Shown here: piece after piece, positions 16,563 to 24,428 of the stretch
How positions within the stretch are numbered: the stretch's first letter is position 1
Layout of the letters: each line of letters starts with the position of its first letter
From: Flavobacterium sp. J27
Lineage (GTDB): Bacteria; Bacteroidota; Bacteroidia; Flavobacteriales; Flavobacteriaceae
DNA: 64,000 nt
Reading direction: 5' to 3'
Assembly: GCF_004303025.1 (NCBI RefSeq)
Contig: NZ_PJQW01000004.1
Coordinates: forward strand, 275,200 to 339,199
Made by a program: the position numbers and the translations under genes
Notes under the pieces: model-generated
The model's database searches: none
What the model was told of the DNA's origin: nothing
Seen by the model: the letters and a program-made list of their open reading frames with translations, nothing else

Positions 16563-18212
16563 TTATTTGTTTTTTAAATAGATTTGGTCCCATTCTTTTG
16601 AAATTTGGATTGCTTCATGTACCACTTCTTTTGGATACTCATTAATTTCAAGTATTTTAATTGCATTTCGGTTTTTTAATTTACCTTCCTTAAGCTTATA
16701 ATCAAAACCTACCGTTTTATCTTCTACTGTTTCACTAAAATGATACAATTCATATTCGTTAACCAGCAAATCGGTTAATTCAATATCATGGGTGGAAACC
16801 AAAATAGTATTATTGTTTTTTGCCAAAGCCGATAAAACAGATTTTCCAGCGGCAATGCGTTCTACTGTATTAGTTCCTTTAAATAGTTCGTCTAATAAAA
16901 ATAAGTTTTTAGTTCCGTTAACACTCTCATCAAGCATTTGTTTAATAGTTAACACTTCTTGAAAATAATAACTTTTATCGTTCATTAAATCATCACTTAT
17001 TCTAATAGCCGAAAAAAGCTTCAATAAAGGAAAACGCATCGATTTTGCAAAACAAGTATTAATGGTTAACCCCGTTATGATATTTAGTCCCACTGTTCTA
17101 ATGAATGTTGTTTTACCAGACATATTTGAACCTGTAAGAAGAATCGACTTATCTGTGATAGTGATATCATTTGGAATACAATCAAAAAGTAAGGGATGAC
17201 GTATTTCGTTGGCAACAATTGTATTGTCGTTACTAATATTGGGTAAACAGTAGGTATCCAGTCCTTTTCTTAATGAAGCTATTGATACCAACATGTCTAT
17301 ATGTCCTACAAATCGAAAAACATTTTCTATAGCTTCTCTTTTAGTATCTAATCTTTTTAAAACACCAAATAATAATAAAGGCTCCAGTAAAAAAAGAGTT
17401 TTAAAAATTTCAAAGAAAAACCATGCGATGGTTTCAAATTCTCCTTGAAGTTTTGCTTCGAGTTGAAAAAAGAACATTCTGTTTTTAACCTCATTTATGA
17501 CTTTCATCGATTGCGGTAAATCAGGATTTATCTTTTTTAATAAGGGATAAACAAATAAATGAGAAGCAACAGCATTCATTTTTAAAAGTTGTGGAATCGA
17601 ACTCACATAGGCTACTAAATTGTTTTTGTTCCAATAATGAATAACAATATTAACACAGAAAACACCTAATAATAAGAGAAAAAAAGCGGTATTAAAAAAG
17701 CAAAGAAGTAAGGATAGAATACTAGTAAACGACAATAGTTTTACCATAAAGAACCATTTTGGCGGACGAATATGTGCTTCTTGAAATAGCGTAGAGATGT
17801 AGTACGAATCTTTATTTTTTAGCTTTTCAATCTTTTTTTGAATTGAAATCCGGAATGCCTCATTTTCTGAAAATTCAGTTAGTAACGCTTCGTTTTGTTT
17901 CGTTTGTTCTTCATCTAGCTGTATCGTTCTAAGGTGATTGTAAAGGTATTGTTGACCAACTTTTGAATTCGTTCGGTCTAGAAGCATAAACAATTCATCA
18001 AAATCCAAATCATTACATGTCTTGTCAGATAAGATTTGATAGGCTTTTGTGTTCTCTTTTTTTCGGAAGTAGCTCTTAATGTTTTCAAAATCAAAGGAAT
18101 CTTCTTTTATTTTTCCAAAAGATTCTTTTAATCTTTTTGTAGCTTCTCTTTTTCGATTGAATTTTACTTGAGAAAACAAGTATTGTATTTGAAATAGTAT
18201 GTATTTTATCAT
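16563..18212 (-). CDS. MutS-like ATPase with membrane segments
   Basis: The C-terminal 200 residues are a MutS/MSH ATPase domain: Walker A LLTGSNMSGKTTF, Walker B FLLDELFKGTN and a conserved H in VSTHDIEL. The central part has the MutS domain III/IV helical pattern (GLDTYCLPNISNDN, KRLDTKREAIENVF). There is no mismatch-recognition domain I, so it does not act like MutS itself. Around residues 160-200 there are two hydrophobic helices (LLSFTSILSLLLCFF and FFLLLLGVFCVNIVIHYW), a feature of a MutS-related family common in Bacteroidetes. The biological role of these membrane-linked forms is unknown. The ATG at 18212 is preferred over a TTG eight codons upstream. Confidence 0.85.
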   Translation of the reverse strand: MIKYILFQIQYLFSQVKFNRKREATKRLKESFGKIKEDSFDFENIKSYFRKKENTKAYQILSDKTCNDLDFDELFMLLDRTNSKVGQQYLYNHLRTIQLDEEQTKQNEALLTEFSENEAFRISIQKKIEKLKNKDSYYISTLFQEAHIRPPKWFFMVKLLSFTSILSLLLCFFNTAFFLLLLGVFCVNIVIHYWNKNNLVAYVSSIPQLLKMNAVASHLFVYPLLKKINPDLPQSMKVINEVKNRMFFFQLEAKLQGEFETIAWFFFEIFKTLFLLEPLLLFGVLKRLDTKREAIENVFRFVGHIDMLVSIASLRKGLDTYCLPNISNDNTIVANEIRHPLLFDCIPNDITITDKSILLTGSNMSGKTTFIRTVGLNIITGLTINTCFAKSMRFPLLKLFSAIRISDDLMNDKSYYFQEVLTIKQMLDESVNGTKNLFLLDELFKGTNTVERIAAGKSVLSALAKNNNTILVSTHDIELTDLLVNEYELYHFSETVEDKTVGFDYKLKEGKLKNRNAIKILEINEYPKEVVHEAIQISKEWDQIYLKNK

Positions 18213-18274
18213 CAAAGAATTAGTGTAAAATAACAACCAAATGTTACAACATGAGTTCTATTTGTTTCATGAAT

Positions 18275-18403
18275 TTAATAGTATTCATAATACGTGTACT
18301 GCAATTCTTGCACTCGTCTAAGATAAAAAAGATCCGTAATTAGTGTGTTAAGAGTAGAAACTATTAAGCAGACGAACCAAATGTAAAAAGTTTCTGCCAC
18401 CAT
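18275..18403 (-). CDS. candidate 42-residue single-helix membrane protein
   Basis: In the 229-bp gap between the cytochrome c and MutS-like genes, an ATG follows AAGGAAAAGAC. It opens a 42-codon frame reading MVAETFYIWFVCLIVSTLNT, then LITDLFYLRRVQELQYTYYEYY. One membrane helix with a positively charged stop (RR) and an aromatic tail is plausible for a small membrane protein. The frame extends upstream only to a TAG 11 codons earlier. I know no homologue, and the evidence is composition and context only. The gap otherwise shows nothing. Confidence 0.35.
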   Translation of the reverse strand: MVAETFYIWFVCLIVSTLNTLITDLFYLRRVQELQYTYYEYY

Positions 18404-18465
18404 GTCTTTTCCTTTTTTAATAAAGTGTGGTTGAAAAGGCTAACCTAATTGAATCTCACGATTAA

Positions 18466-18885
18466 TTATTTATAATTTAAATAAGCAGCGAGACAACTAA
18501 CATCGTTAGAATTGAGACGATTAGACCAAAAAATAGTATGATATTCCATTCCCCAAGAAGCAATTTTGGTACTATCTATCTTATTATTTTTAGACAGCAA
18601 CCATTTTGTAAGCGTAAGAGAATCAACTTGGTGCAAAGCAGGACCAGTAATAGCTTTATGCAAATGATGACAGGCAGCACAATTTGAATAAAAAATAGCC
18701 TCTCCTTTTGCAGCATTCTCCGTATAGGGTTTTGTTTGAGTCCCACAAAAAGGTACTACAGTAACGGTTCCACATTTCGGATTTTCATTTTTAATTTGGA
18801 AAAAGAGAGCATAACCAGATAAAGCAATCGAAAAAGTCAATAACAAAAGAGAACACAAGAGGATAGTATAAATCGGTTTTTTCAT
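18466..18885 (-). CDS. membrane-anchored cytochrome c
   Basis: A mono-heme cytochrome c with an N-terminal signal anchor (YTILLCSLLLLTFSIALSGYALF). The heme is attached at FYSNCAACHHLHKAITGPAL (CxxCH), and the distal Met is probably that of ASWGMEYH; the C terminus has the NDVSCLAAYL helix expected of class I. The protein would sit in the cytoplasmic membrane facing the periplasm and carry electrons. I chose the ATG at 18885 because the next ATG upstream overlaps the DUF2199 gene. The DUF2199 gene lies 13 bp upstream on the same strand. Redox partner unknown. Confidence 0.85.
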   Translation of the reverse strand: MKKPIYTILLCSLLLLTFSIALSGYALFFQIKNENPKCGTVTVVPFCGTQTKPYTENAAKGEAIFYSNCAACHHLHKAITGPALHQVDSLTLTKWLLSKNNKIDSTKIASWGMEYHTIFWSNRLNSNDVSCLAAYLNYK

Positions 18886-18898
18886 TTTAAAATGATGT

Positions 18899-19453
18899 TT
18901 AGTAATTACTACAATTATTTTCACTCCTTTTCATCATATCAAATATTCTTTTTTCCGCGTCTTTTTTTGAAATCCCATTGTAAAAATCGCGAACAAATGG
19001 ATGGTCAAAATCGTGATGAGGAAAAATTTCAGGCCTTCTATTTCCCGATTTCGTATACACATCACAAGGAATTAACTGCGTGTTCTCATACTCAGGAATA
19101 TTGTTACACAACCATCCAAAATATCCCGTTTCATGTTTTTCATTTTCAAAATTCTCTTGATAATCAAAGTAATTTTTATCACTTAAAGAAACCCATAAAC
19201 CATAATGCAAATGCTCACAAGCATCCTTAATTTTTTGATGCAGCGTCACTCTTATAAAACGATCCTTTTGGTTTTCATAACGTATCTCACAAAAGTCAGT
19301 TTCTAACTTTCCCAATTCAGATTTGTCTCTCTCAGAAAGGCAATCATAATTTGCGGGTGATGTAAATGTCAAAGCAGGCCAATCGGCATGTATTTTTCCA
19401 CATGTAACACAGATAAAATCAGAGGGCTTGTTTTTCTTTCTTTTCCAGAACAT
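18899..19453 (-). CDS. DUF2199 domain protein
   Basis: The protein fits DUF2199. An N-terminal zinc-like FICVTCGKIHADWPALTF (CxxC) is followed by NYDCLSERDKSELGKLETDFC, YENQKDRFIRVTLHQKI, FHYGLWVSLSDKNYFDYQENF and GYFGWLCNNIPEYENT. The family is widespread, with no known function, and is often near toxin-immunity genes. It lacks a signal peptide. The stop of a small membrane protein gene lies 2 bp upstream, so the two probably form an operon, continuing 13 bp later into the cytochrome c gene. Confidence 0.8.
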   Translation of the reverse strand: MFWKRKKNKPSDFICVTCGKIHADWPALTFTSPANYDCLSERDKSELGKLETDFCEIRYENQKDRFIRVTLHQKIKDACEHLHYGLWVSLSDKNYFDYQENFENEKHETGYFGWLCNNIPEYENTQLIPCDVYTKSGNRRPEIFPHHDFDHPFVRDFYNGISKKDAEKRIFDMMKRSENNCSNY

Positions 19454-19455
19454 TA

Positions 19456-19674
19456 TTAAATAGTTTGAGTTATTGCCAGTAGGATCATAACGCTAATGTA
19501 TAAAAACCGAATTGAATTTAGAATAATCCATAAAAGGTTTTTTCTTAGTTCTGTTTTATATTTAGAAATCAAAAGTAAAAGTTTGGAATTAAAGAAGCTA
19601 GCATTTCCATTATATATTATACCATTTCCCAAATACAAAAACATGTATAAATTGAACCAAATATAAAATCCCAT
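19456..19674 (-). CDS. small membrane protein of unknown function
   Basis: A 72-residue protein with one membrane helix near each end (GFYIWFNLYMFLYLG; FLYISVMILLAITQTI) and a basic middle (ISKYKTELRKNLLWIILNS). It resembles small two-helix proteins such as immunity protein 17-like ones, but the match is loose and I would not name it. It ends 2 bp before the DUF2199 gene and starts 23 bp downstream of the nuclease gene's stop, so it is in the same row of same-strand genes as the candidate defence locus. Confidence 0.5.
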   Translation of the reverse strand: MGFYIWFNLYMFLYLGNGIIYNGNASFFNSKLLLLISKYKTELRKNLLWIILNSIRFLYISVMILLAITQTI

Positions 19675-19697
19675 TTAACTACTAATTGCTATAGACT

Positions 19698-21398
19698 TTA
19701 TTTTAGATTTAGTTTTTTTATATAATCATTAACGAATGAAGCTGGTTTTTTGAAATTTGTTTTGTTGAATTTTCTAGCAATAAAAATGGAAAAAGAAATA
19801 GAACTTTGTAAATATCTTTGTTCTAACTCTTCTTGATTTTTACATAGTCTTGGTTTTATAAATTCGAAATATTTATTAATCATAATTTCTAATCCATATT
19901 CGCCTCTTTTTTTAAAATGTTCTTGATACAAAATTAGAGTATCAATATTAATAATTGCTAAATCATTTATTTTAGATTGTTCATTTTTATTAAAGACTTT
20001 ATCAAGTTCATTTTTAAACCATATATTAATTAATCTGTTTAATTCTGGAGTGTCAAATTGCCTATCGTATACCACTAATATGGGATAAAAATTTAAAAAA
20101 TCTTTATTATAACTAGTATCAATTTTATTATAGTATTTATCGAAAAATCTTTTAATATTTTCAATTATTTGTAAGATTGCTTTATTACTAACAATATTGT
20201 TTTTTTCAATTTTCAAAAATTTCTCTTTTAAAGATTTTGAGAGAATAGAAAAATCTCTAGAATGTTTTTCATTTCCTTTTAAGATAACATCCTTACTTTC
20301 AAAAATTAGTAATTTATTTTTGAATCTTACATAGTAATCAGGTTCTGATGAATATTTATTTTTTTTGAAATCTTCTCCTTTAATTTTTATCCATTTATTA
20401 TTTTTAGGAAAGCAATTAGACAAGGCATTATATAGCAGGGTTTGTTCAGAAAAATAATCACAGTAGGTTCCTCTAAAATCTTTTAATTGATATTCTTCTT
20501 TAACTTGTTTATTGATTTTTAAACTAAATTCAAAAATTAAACTTTTAAAAATCCTTTCTACCAAAAATAACTTATTTACAATAATGAAAGTTTCATCATT
20601 AATTTTTAAAATCGGATTACTTCTTAAATTTATAAAATCAGGATATTCATTGTATTCAACAGGAATTGTAAATAAACTTAAAAAAGTTGTATTTATATTA
20701 AACTCTTCATCTCTATCCAATTTAAATTCCGAATAGGTTTCATTATTATGAGAGAGAATAGGTATAATTAAATTTAACAAATTAGTTATCCATTCATTCC
20801 AAGTTTTGCAATTATAGTTTGTAAGAAATAAAGAAAGATGATTTTTCAATTTATTATTTTTTTCAATAAATTGAAAAAAATCTATTGATTTTATAAGTTG
20901 AACTAAAAAAATTTCTTGAAGAGAATAATTTTGCAAATCATAATCGTGATACATAAGTGTTAGTAAAGAAGCACTTAATTTCTCTTCAGAACCATCAATC
21001 GGTAAGTTTCTTTGTCCTGCTTCTTCAATTTTATCTTGTTCAGAATTTAATAAAAGATATGCTTTAAATAATCTTATTTCAAAATCATTTGGACTAATTA
21101 TTTTTTCTGGATTTGAATCTGTTTTTTCTATAATGTAGGTTAATAAATTCAGACTGCTAAATATATTAAGAATAGAAGTGTTATCCTTGGTTTTTTGTAT
21201 TAATTGAGTTTTAAGAGTTAAATCATTAAACCAATTACTAATTGTTTCAGTCGCATTCTTTTCCGATTCATTTCTGTTTATTAAATAACTTACAGCTCTC
21301 AATAAGTCCATTTTTCCTAACGGTGCTAATAAATCTTCTATAGTATCATTTTGATTGAAATAAGTTGAATAATTTAGTCGTCGTATTAATTTTGTCAT
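19698..21398 (-). CDS. large protein with PD-(D/E)XK-type nuclease motif
   Basis: The 566-residue protein is mainly helical and unknown in its first 330 residues. A restriction-endonuclease-like core follows: KIKGEDFKKNKYSSEPDYYV, then RFKNKLLIFESKDVIL. That is, PD followed by a strand with ESK, the (D/E)xK pair that binds Mg2+ and cuts DNA in this superfamily. The DYCDYFSEQTLLYNAL helix before it holds a Glu that could be the first active-site acid. After the core is a helix-rich tail (NKYFEFIKPRLCKNQEELEQ). It is 68 bp downstream of the DUF4435 gene on the same strand. I infer a nuclease effector or partner of the ATPase locus. The family is not recognised by me. Confidence 0.6.
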   Translation of the reverse strand: MTKLIRRLNYSTYFNQNDTIEDLLAPLGKMDLLRAVSYLINRNESEKNATETISNWFNDLTLKTQLIQKTKDNTSILNIFSSLNLLTYIIEKTDSNPEKIISPNDFEIRLFKAYLLLNSEQDKIEEAGQRNLPIDGSEEKLSASLLTLMYHDYDLQNYSLQEIFLVQLIKSIDFFQFIEKNNKLKNHLSLFLTNYNCKTWNEWITNLLNLIIPILSHNNETYSEFKLDRDEEFNINTTFLSLFTIPVEYNEYPDFINLRSNPILKINDETFIIVNKLFLVERIFKSLIFEFSLKINKQVKEEYQLKDFRGTYCDYFSEQTLLYNALSNCFPKNNKWIKIKGEDFKKNKYSSEPDYYVRFKNKLLIFESKDVILKGNEKHSRDFSILSKSLKEKFLKIEKNNIVSNKAILQIIENIKRFFDKYYNKIDTSYNKDFLNFYPILVVYDRQFDTPELNRLINIWFKNELDKVFNKNEQSKINDLAIINIDTLILYQEHFKKRGEYGLEIMINKYFEFIKPRLCKNQEELEQRYLQSSISFSIFIARKFNKTNFKKPASFVNDYIKKLNLK

Positions 21399-21466
21399 TT
21401 TTTGGTAGATTAAAGCTAACAGTTTGTGGTTTGGCTAATGAGCTCCAAACATTCTTTTGTGAGATG

Positions 21467-22318
21467 TTATTGTAAAGAGGTTTGATAATAATTTCTAATT
21501 TCATCACTGAAATGAACAATATAATTGCTTAGTGCAAGCCTTCTAATTATTTCATCAGATATACCATTTAAATTATACAAAGTCCTAAGCAGAAATTTGA
21601 CTAAGTTCTTACAGTAATCCCCAAACAAATGTCCATAGCAATTTCTTCTAACTTGAATAGATTTTTTTGATCCATATGAGTAAATTGTTGATTTTGAAAC
21701 AGGTAATGTGTTTTTTAGTAATGTTAATTCAGATCTATTAAGCTCAGGTGCAAGAGCAGGATTAACTAAAAAAAGTCTCATATGTCCTGGCCTAGGAAAA
21801 TATGATAATCCTTTAGAAAATAAATAAGCATCACTATATACAGAGAATTTTATATCTCTAAGGAAACGATTTATATGAGGGCTAATGGTTCCCTTTTGGG
21901 TATTAATAGCTGAAAGTCGAGAAATAATATCACATATAACTTCTTCATTCCAAATATCATTTTCCCAACTATATCCATAAGTATATTTAATGTTTGGATG
22001 AATTAAATTACTACTTAAAACCATATCAAACTCTTGATCCATAGCGGTAAAAACAGTTGTTAGGTTATTATTAATAATATCTTCGGCTACTTTTTTAACT
22101 GCACTTTTTGAGCCTACTGCTTTAAATTTATATTTTGCTGGTTTATAGGTATTAAAAATTGCTGTCCAAAAAATAATATCAATAGACATTTCATTGAAAT
22201 GTCCTTGGTCTATTTCTTGTTTTGTAAAGGATTGACCACCTTCAACAAAAACTATAAAATCAACATTATAAAATAAATGTTGATTGTTCAAACCGGAAGC
22301 TGTCCTTGTAAAAGCCAT
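21467..22318 (-). CDS. DUF4435/TOPRIM-like protein, AriB-like
   Basis: The protein fits DUF4435: an N-terminal strand with an acid (FIVFVEGGQSF), then FKAVGSKSAVKKVAEDI, and the acidic motif VFTAMDQEFD, followed by YTYGYSWEND. This places it with OLD-type TOPRIM nucleases. In PARIS systems the DUF4435 protein AriB works with an ABC ATPase AriA. The preceding ATPase gene ends at the same base, forming TAATG, so its product is probably made in fixed ratio with the ATPase. I use the ATG at 22318 rather than one four codons upstream for that reason. The C-terminal part is helical. Identity with AriB is inferred from domain pairing, not sequence identity. Confidence 0.7.
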   Translation of the reverse strand: MAFTRTASGLNNQHLFYNVDFIVFVEGGQSFTKQEIDQGHFNEMSIDIIFWTAIFNTYKPAKYKFKAVGSKSAVKKVAEDIINNNLTTVFTAMDQEFDMVLSSNLIHPNIKYTYGYSWENDIWNEEVICDIISRLSAINTQKGTISPHINRFLRDIKFSVYSDAYLFSKGLSYFPRPGHMRLFLVNPALAPELNRSELTLLKNTLPVSKSTIYSYGSKKSIQVRRNCYGHLFGDYCKNLVKFLLRTLYNLNGISDEIIRRLALSNYIVHFSDEIRNYYQTSLQ

Positions 22319-23598
22319 TAAGAAATACAATTTTCAATATTGATTACTGAATTTTGATATTTTCCAACAATATCAGGAGAATGAGTTGCAAAAATCATTT
22401 GCGAATAAGGATTTAAAATTTTTAAACCTTGAACAAGTTTTTCTTGCCATTCAACATGTAGTGAAAGTTCTGGCTCATCAGCAATAAAAATATGAGATTC
22501 TGACTTTTGTAATAAAGTTTCTCCAAAAATTATCAGTAATTGTTTTTCACCTGATGATAAGTTTGACAGTGGAAAAATTTTACCACTTTGTGTTTCGACT
22601 TGTAATTCATTACGTATATTTAAAGACAATTCCTTTCTTTGAAGTAAGTCATTAATTACCGTCATAAAATTATCCCTTGATTCGAAAATAACTTCTTGTT
22701 TATGTAGTAATTCTTGCCATTTTTGAATTACATTATGAATACGTTTCATACCAATTAAATACTCTGCATCTGTAAAACTGATTTTTTCATTTTTTGTATT
22801 ATCTAATGCTATTTTAAATGTATTGGCATATTTTTCAAGGTTGTCTTGATATTCAGATGGATCTAATTTAAATAATGAATATACAGCTGCTAAAGATCTT
22901 TTTTCTTTATCAATGTCTATTTTATTTACGGTGTTAATTAATTGATTTTCACTTTCTGCTGATAATAAAGAAAGAAAAATATACTTTTGGAATCTATCCG
23001 TTTCATCTTTAGCTTTTCTATTTAACTCGTTTAAATATCCAGATAAATTAGAAGAGAATTCAGCTAATTTTTGATCAACCAATGATTCAAAACTTTTTTC
23101 ATCGGCACGTCTAAAATTTGGCCTATAACGATGTATAGATAACCAACTTGTGTTAAATAGTTTTTTAAGTTCAAGTTGTAAATCCTTTTTTGGATTACTT
23201 GAATATAATTTGAAATAATTCTGATATTGTGCTCTTTTTCTGATTATTCTATCTTCTTCTAGATCATCTAAATATATTTCAAAGTACTTTTCTTTTCCTT
23301 TATATATTTCAAAAAGAATATTTTGATATGGTGTTTTATCATTTTCTAGCTTTTGTACAACAATTTTAGATTTATTCCTTTTATTTTCAGTCGATATAAG
23401 ATCTATGCTTATTTTCTCGAAATCGATTCTATCCAATGTTGTAAAGTCTGCTTCAATTGTTGCAGCAATCAAATTAATTACAGTTGTTTTTCCTGAACCA
23501 TTTACACCAATCAAAAAGTTTTCTTTGGGTTGAAATTTAATTGTAACCTTTTTTTCTCCCCAAAATTTTAAAATTGTGACTTTACCAATATAGTTCAT
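22318..23598 (-). CDS. ABC-type (AAA_15/21-like) ATPase, AriA-like
   Basis: A cytoplasmic RecF/SMC-type ATPase. Walker A is NFLIGVNGSGKTTVINLI (residues 31-38), the signature is LSNLSSGEKQL (347-351), Walker B is HIFIADEPELSLH (370-378), and the H-loop is MIFATHSPD (404-409). Between them lies a 300-residue helical coiled insertion. This layout is shared by the ATPases of OLD, Septu and PARIS defence systems, where the ATPase senses or holds an effector until a phage trigger. The gene's last base overlaps the start of a DUF4435 gene, a pairing that suggests PARIS. At 426 residues it is of similar size to AriA. A long gene-free region precedes it. Confidence 0.8.
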   Translation of the reverse strand: MNYIGKVTILKFWGEKKVTIKFQPKENFLIGVNGSGKTTVINLIAATIEADFTTLDRIDFEKISIDLISTENKRNKSKIVVQKLENDKTPYQNILFEIYKGKEKYFEIYLDDLEEDRIIRKRAQYQNYFKLYSSNPKKDLQLELKKLFNTSWLSIHRYRPNFRRADEKSFESLVDQKLAEFSSNLSGYLNELNRKAKDETDRFQKYIFLSLLSAESENQLINTVNKIDIDKEKRSLAAVYSLFKLDPSEYQDNLEKYANTFKIALDNTKNEKISFTDAEYLIGMKRIHNVIQKWQELLHKQEVIFESRDNFMTVINDLLQRKELSLNIRNELQVETQSGKIFPLSNLSSGEKQLLIIFGETLLQKSESHIFIADEPELSLHVEWQEKLVQGLKILNPYSQMIFATHSPDIVGKYQNSVINIENCIS

Positions 23599-23744
23599 GT
23601 TTTGTTATAATTTTTAATTATCTTTATTTATGATTTCTCACAATGATTCGAAACTTTACTTATGGACATTAAAATCTATTAAAAATCCAAAAATTAAATT
23701 TATTACTTCAACTTTCATTGTTTTTAGTTATTCTAATAAACATT

Positions 23745-23810
23745 TTATTTAGATATTTCAGTTTCAAAACTCTCTTTCAGTTTTTCCATTTCAATCCAAT
23801 GTAAGGTCAA
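23745..23810 (-). pseudogene. possible gene fragment
   Basis: On the minus strand a short frame reads LTLHWIEMEKLKESFETEISK and then a stop. The composition and codon regularity look protein-like and may be the C-terminal stub of a lost gene at the edge of the accessory region. It is too short to assign. Confidence 0.2.
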
Positions 23811-23862
23811 TTAATTAGTTTTTTAAACCCTTCAAATCTAACCCATCCCATCCAGTTTCACA

Positions 23863-23912
23863 ATACGTATAAATACGTATTTTTCACTCCATAACATACG
23901 TATAAATACGTA
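23863..23912. repeat. duplicated palindrome, possible operators
   Basis: Two copies of ATACGTATAAATACGTA lie at 23863-23879 and 23896-23912, 33 bp apart start to start. Each contains a perfect inverted repeat, TACGTAT-AA-ATACGTA. Thirty-three base pairs is about three helical turns, so bound dimers would sit on one face. They stand about 265-315 bp upstream of the ATPase gene start. Candidate operators for an unknown regulator. Confidence 0.55.
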
Positions 23913-24022
23913 ATCAACCCCTTATTTAGTCAAAAAGATACACCAAGATAAGAAAATAAACCCTAAAAAAACAGTTCACTATTCCCTAACGATAAGCGTC
24001 TCGAAAAATCGTTTAATAACCT

Positions 24023-24296
24023 ACTCAGAGAGTCTAGTGTACTACTCAGATTGTGTTTTTGGTACTCAGATTATAATTTGTACTACTCAGGATGTGTTTT
24101 TAGTACTCAGATTACATTTTGTACTACTCAGATTGTAATTTGTACTACTCAGGATGTGTTTTTAGTACTCAGATTGCATTTTGTACTACTCAGGTTGTGT
24201 TTTTAGTACTCAGATTGTGTTTTTTAGTACTCAGACAGTCTAGTGTACTACTCAGGTTGCATTTTTAGTACTCAGACAGTACTTTATACTACTCAG
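24023..24296. repeat. phased array of 14 direct ACTCAG repeats
   Basis: Fourteen ACTCAG motifs start at 24023, 24044, 24064, 24085, 24105, 24126, 24147, 24167, 24188, 24208, 24229, 24250, 24270 and 24291. All intervals are exactly 20 or 21 bp. The motif context is mostly of two kinds, TACTACTCAG and a shorter GTACTCAG, largely alternating, and the 10-13-nt spacers are T-rich and degenerate (ATTGTGTTTTT-like). The unit is not a multiple of three and no conserved frame runs through it, so it is not a coding repeat. It resembles an iteron or other binding array. Confidence 0.85.
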
Positions 24297-24364
24297 ATAG
24301 TGTTTTAAATTCCTTTTTACAGGTAACATACTATTAAAAGAGCAGGGTAGGAGTCGCATATAAG

Positions 24365-24404
24365 AAACCCCGCGCATTCTTTTCTTTTAGAATACACGGG
24401 GTTT
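24365..24404 (-). terminator. ilvE terminator
   Basis: A 16-bp stem (AAACCCCGCGCATTCT against AGAATACACGGGGTTT, closed by wobble pairs) with an 8-nt loop is followed on the minus strand by a TTT-containing tail. It lies 25 bp after the ilvE stop. Confidence 0.75.
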
Positions 24405-24428
24405 GTGAGTATAATAAGGATGGGTTAT

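Larger units (their letters stand above)
23599..24428. other. 830-bp gene-free region upstream of the ATPase gene
   Basis: No convincing gene is present. The part nearest the ATPase start (23599-23840) is plain AT-rich sequence with one short protein-like fragment on the minus strand. It is followed by two palindromic copies, the 14-copy ACTCAG array, and the ilvE terminator (24365-24404). It is likely a regulatory or mobile-element-related region rather than coding DNA. Confidence 0.7.

Noticed and set aside
20512..20736. Open frame on the plus strand opposite the nuclease-like gene
   Set aside because: It is a shadow in AT-rich sequence of the larger gene, with lysine- and isoleucine-rich junk composition and no family resemblance.
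24023..24296. CRISPR array
   Set aside because: The common motif is only six to ten bases and the spacers are similar T-rich sequences of 10-13 nt. True CRISPRs have 23-47-bp repeats and unique spacers of similar length. No cas gene is present.
24041..24300. Plus-strand open frame through the ACTCAG array (VLLRLCFWYSDYN...)
   Set aside because: The repeat unit is 20 or 21 bp, so the frame shifts between copies and no repeated peptide results. It reads as a non-coding array.
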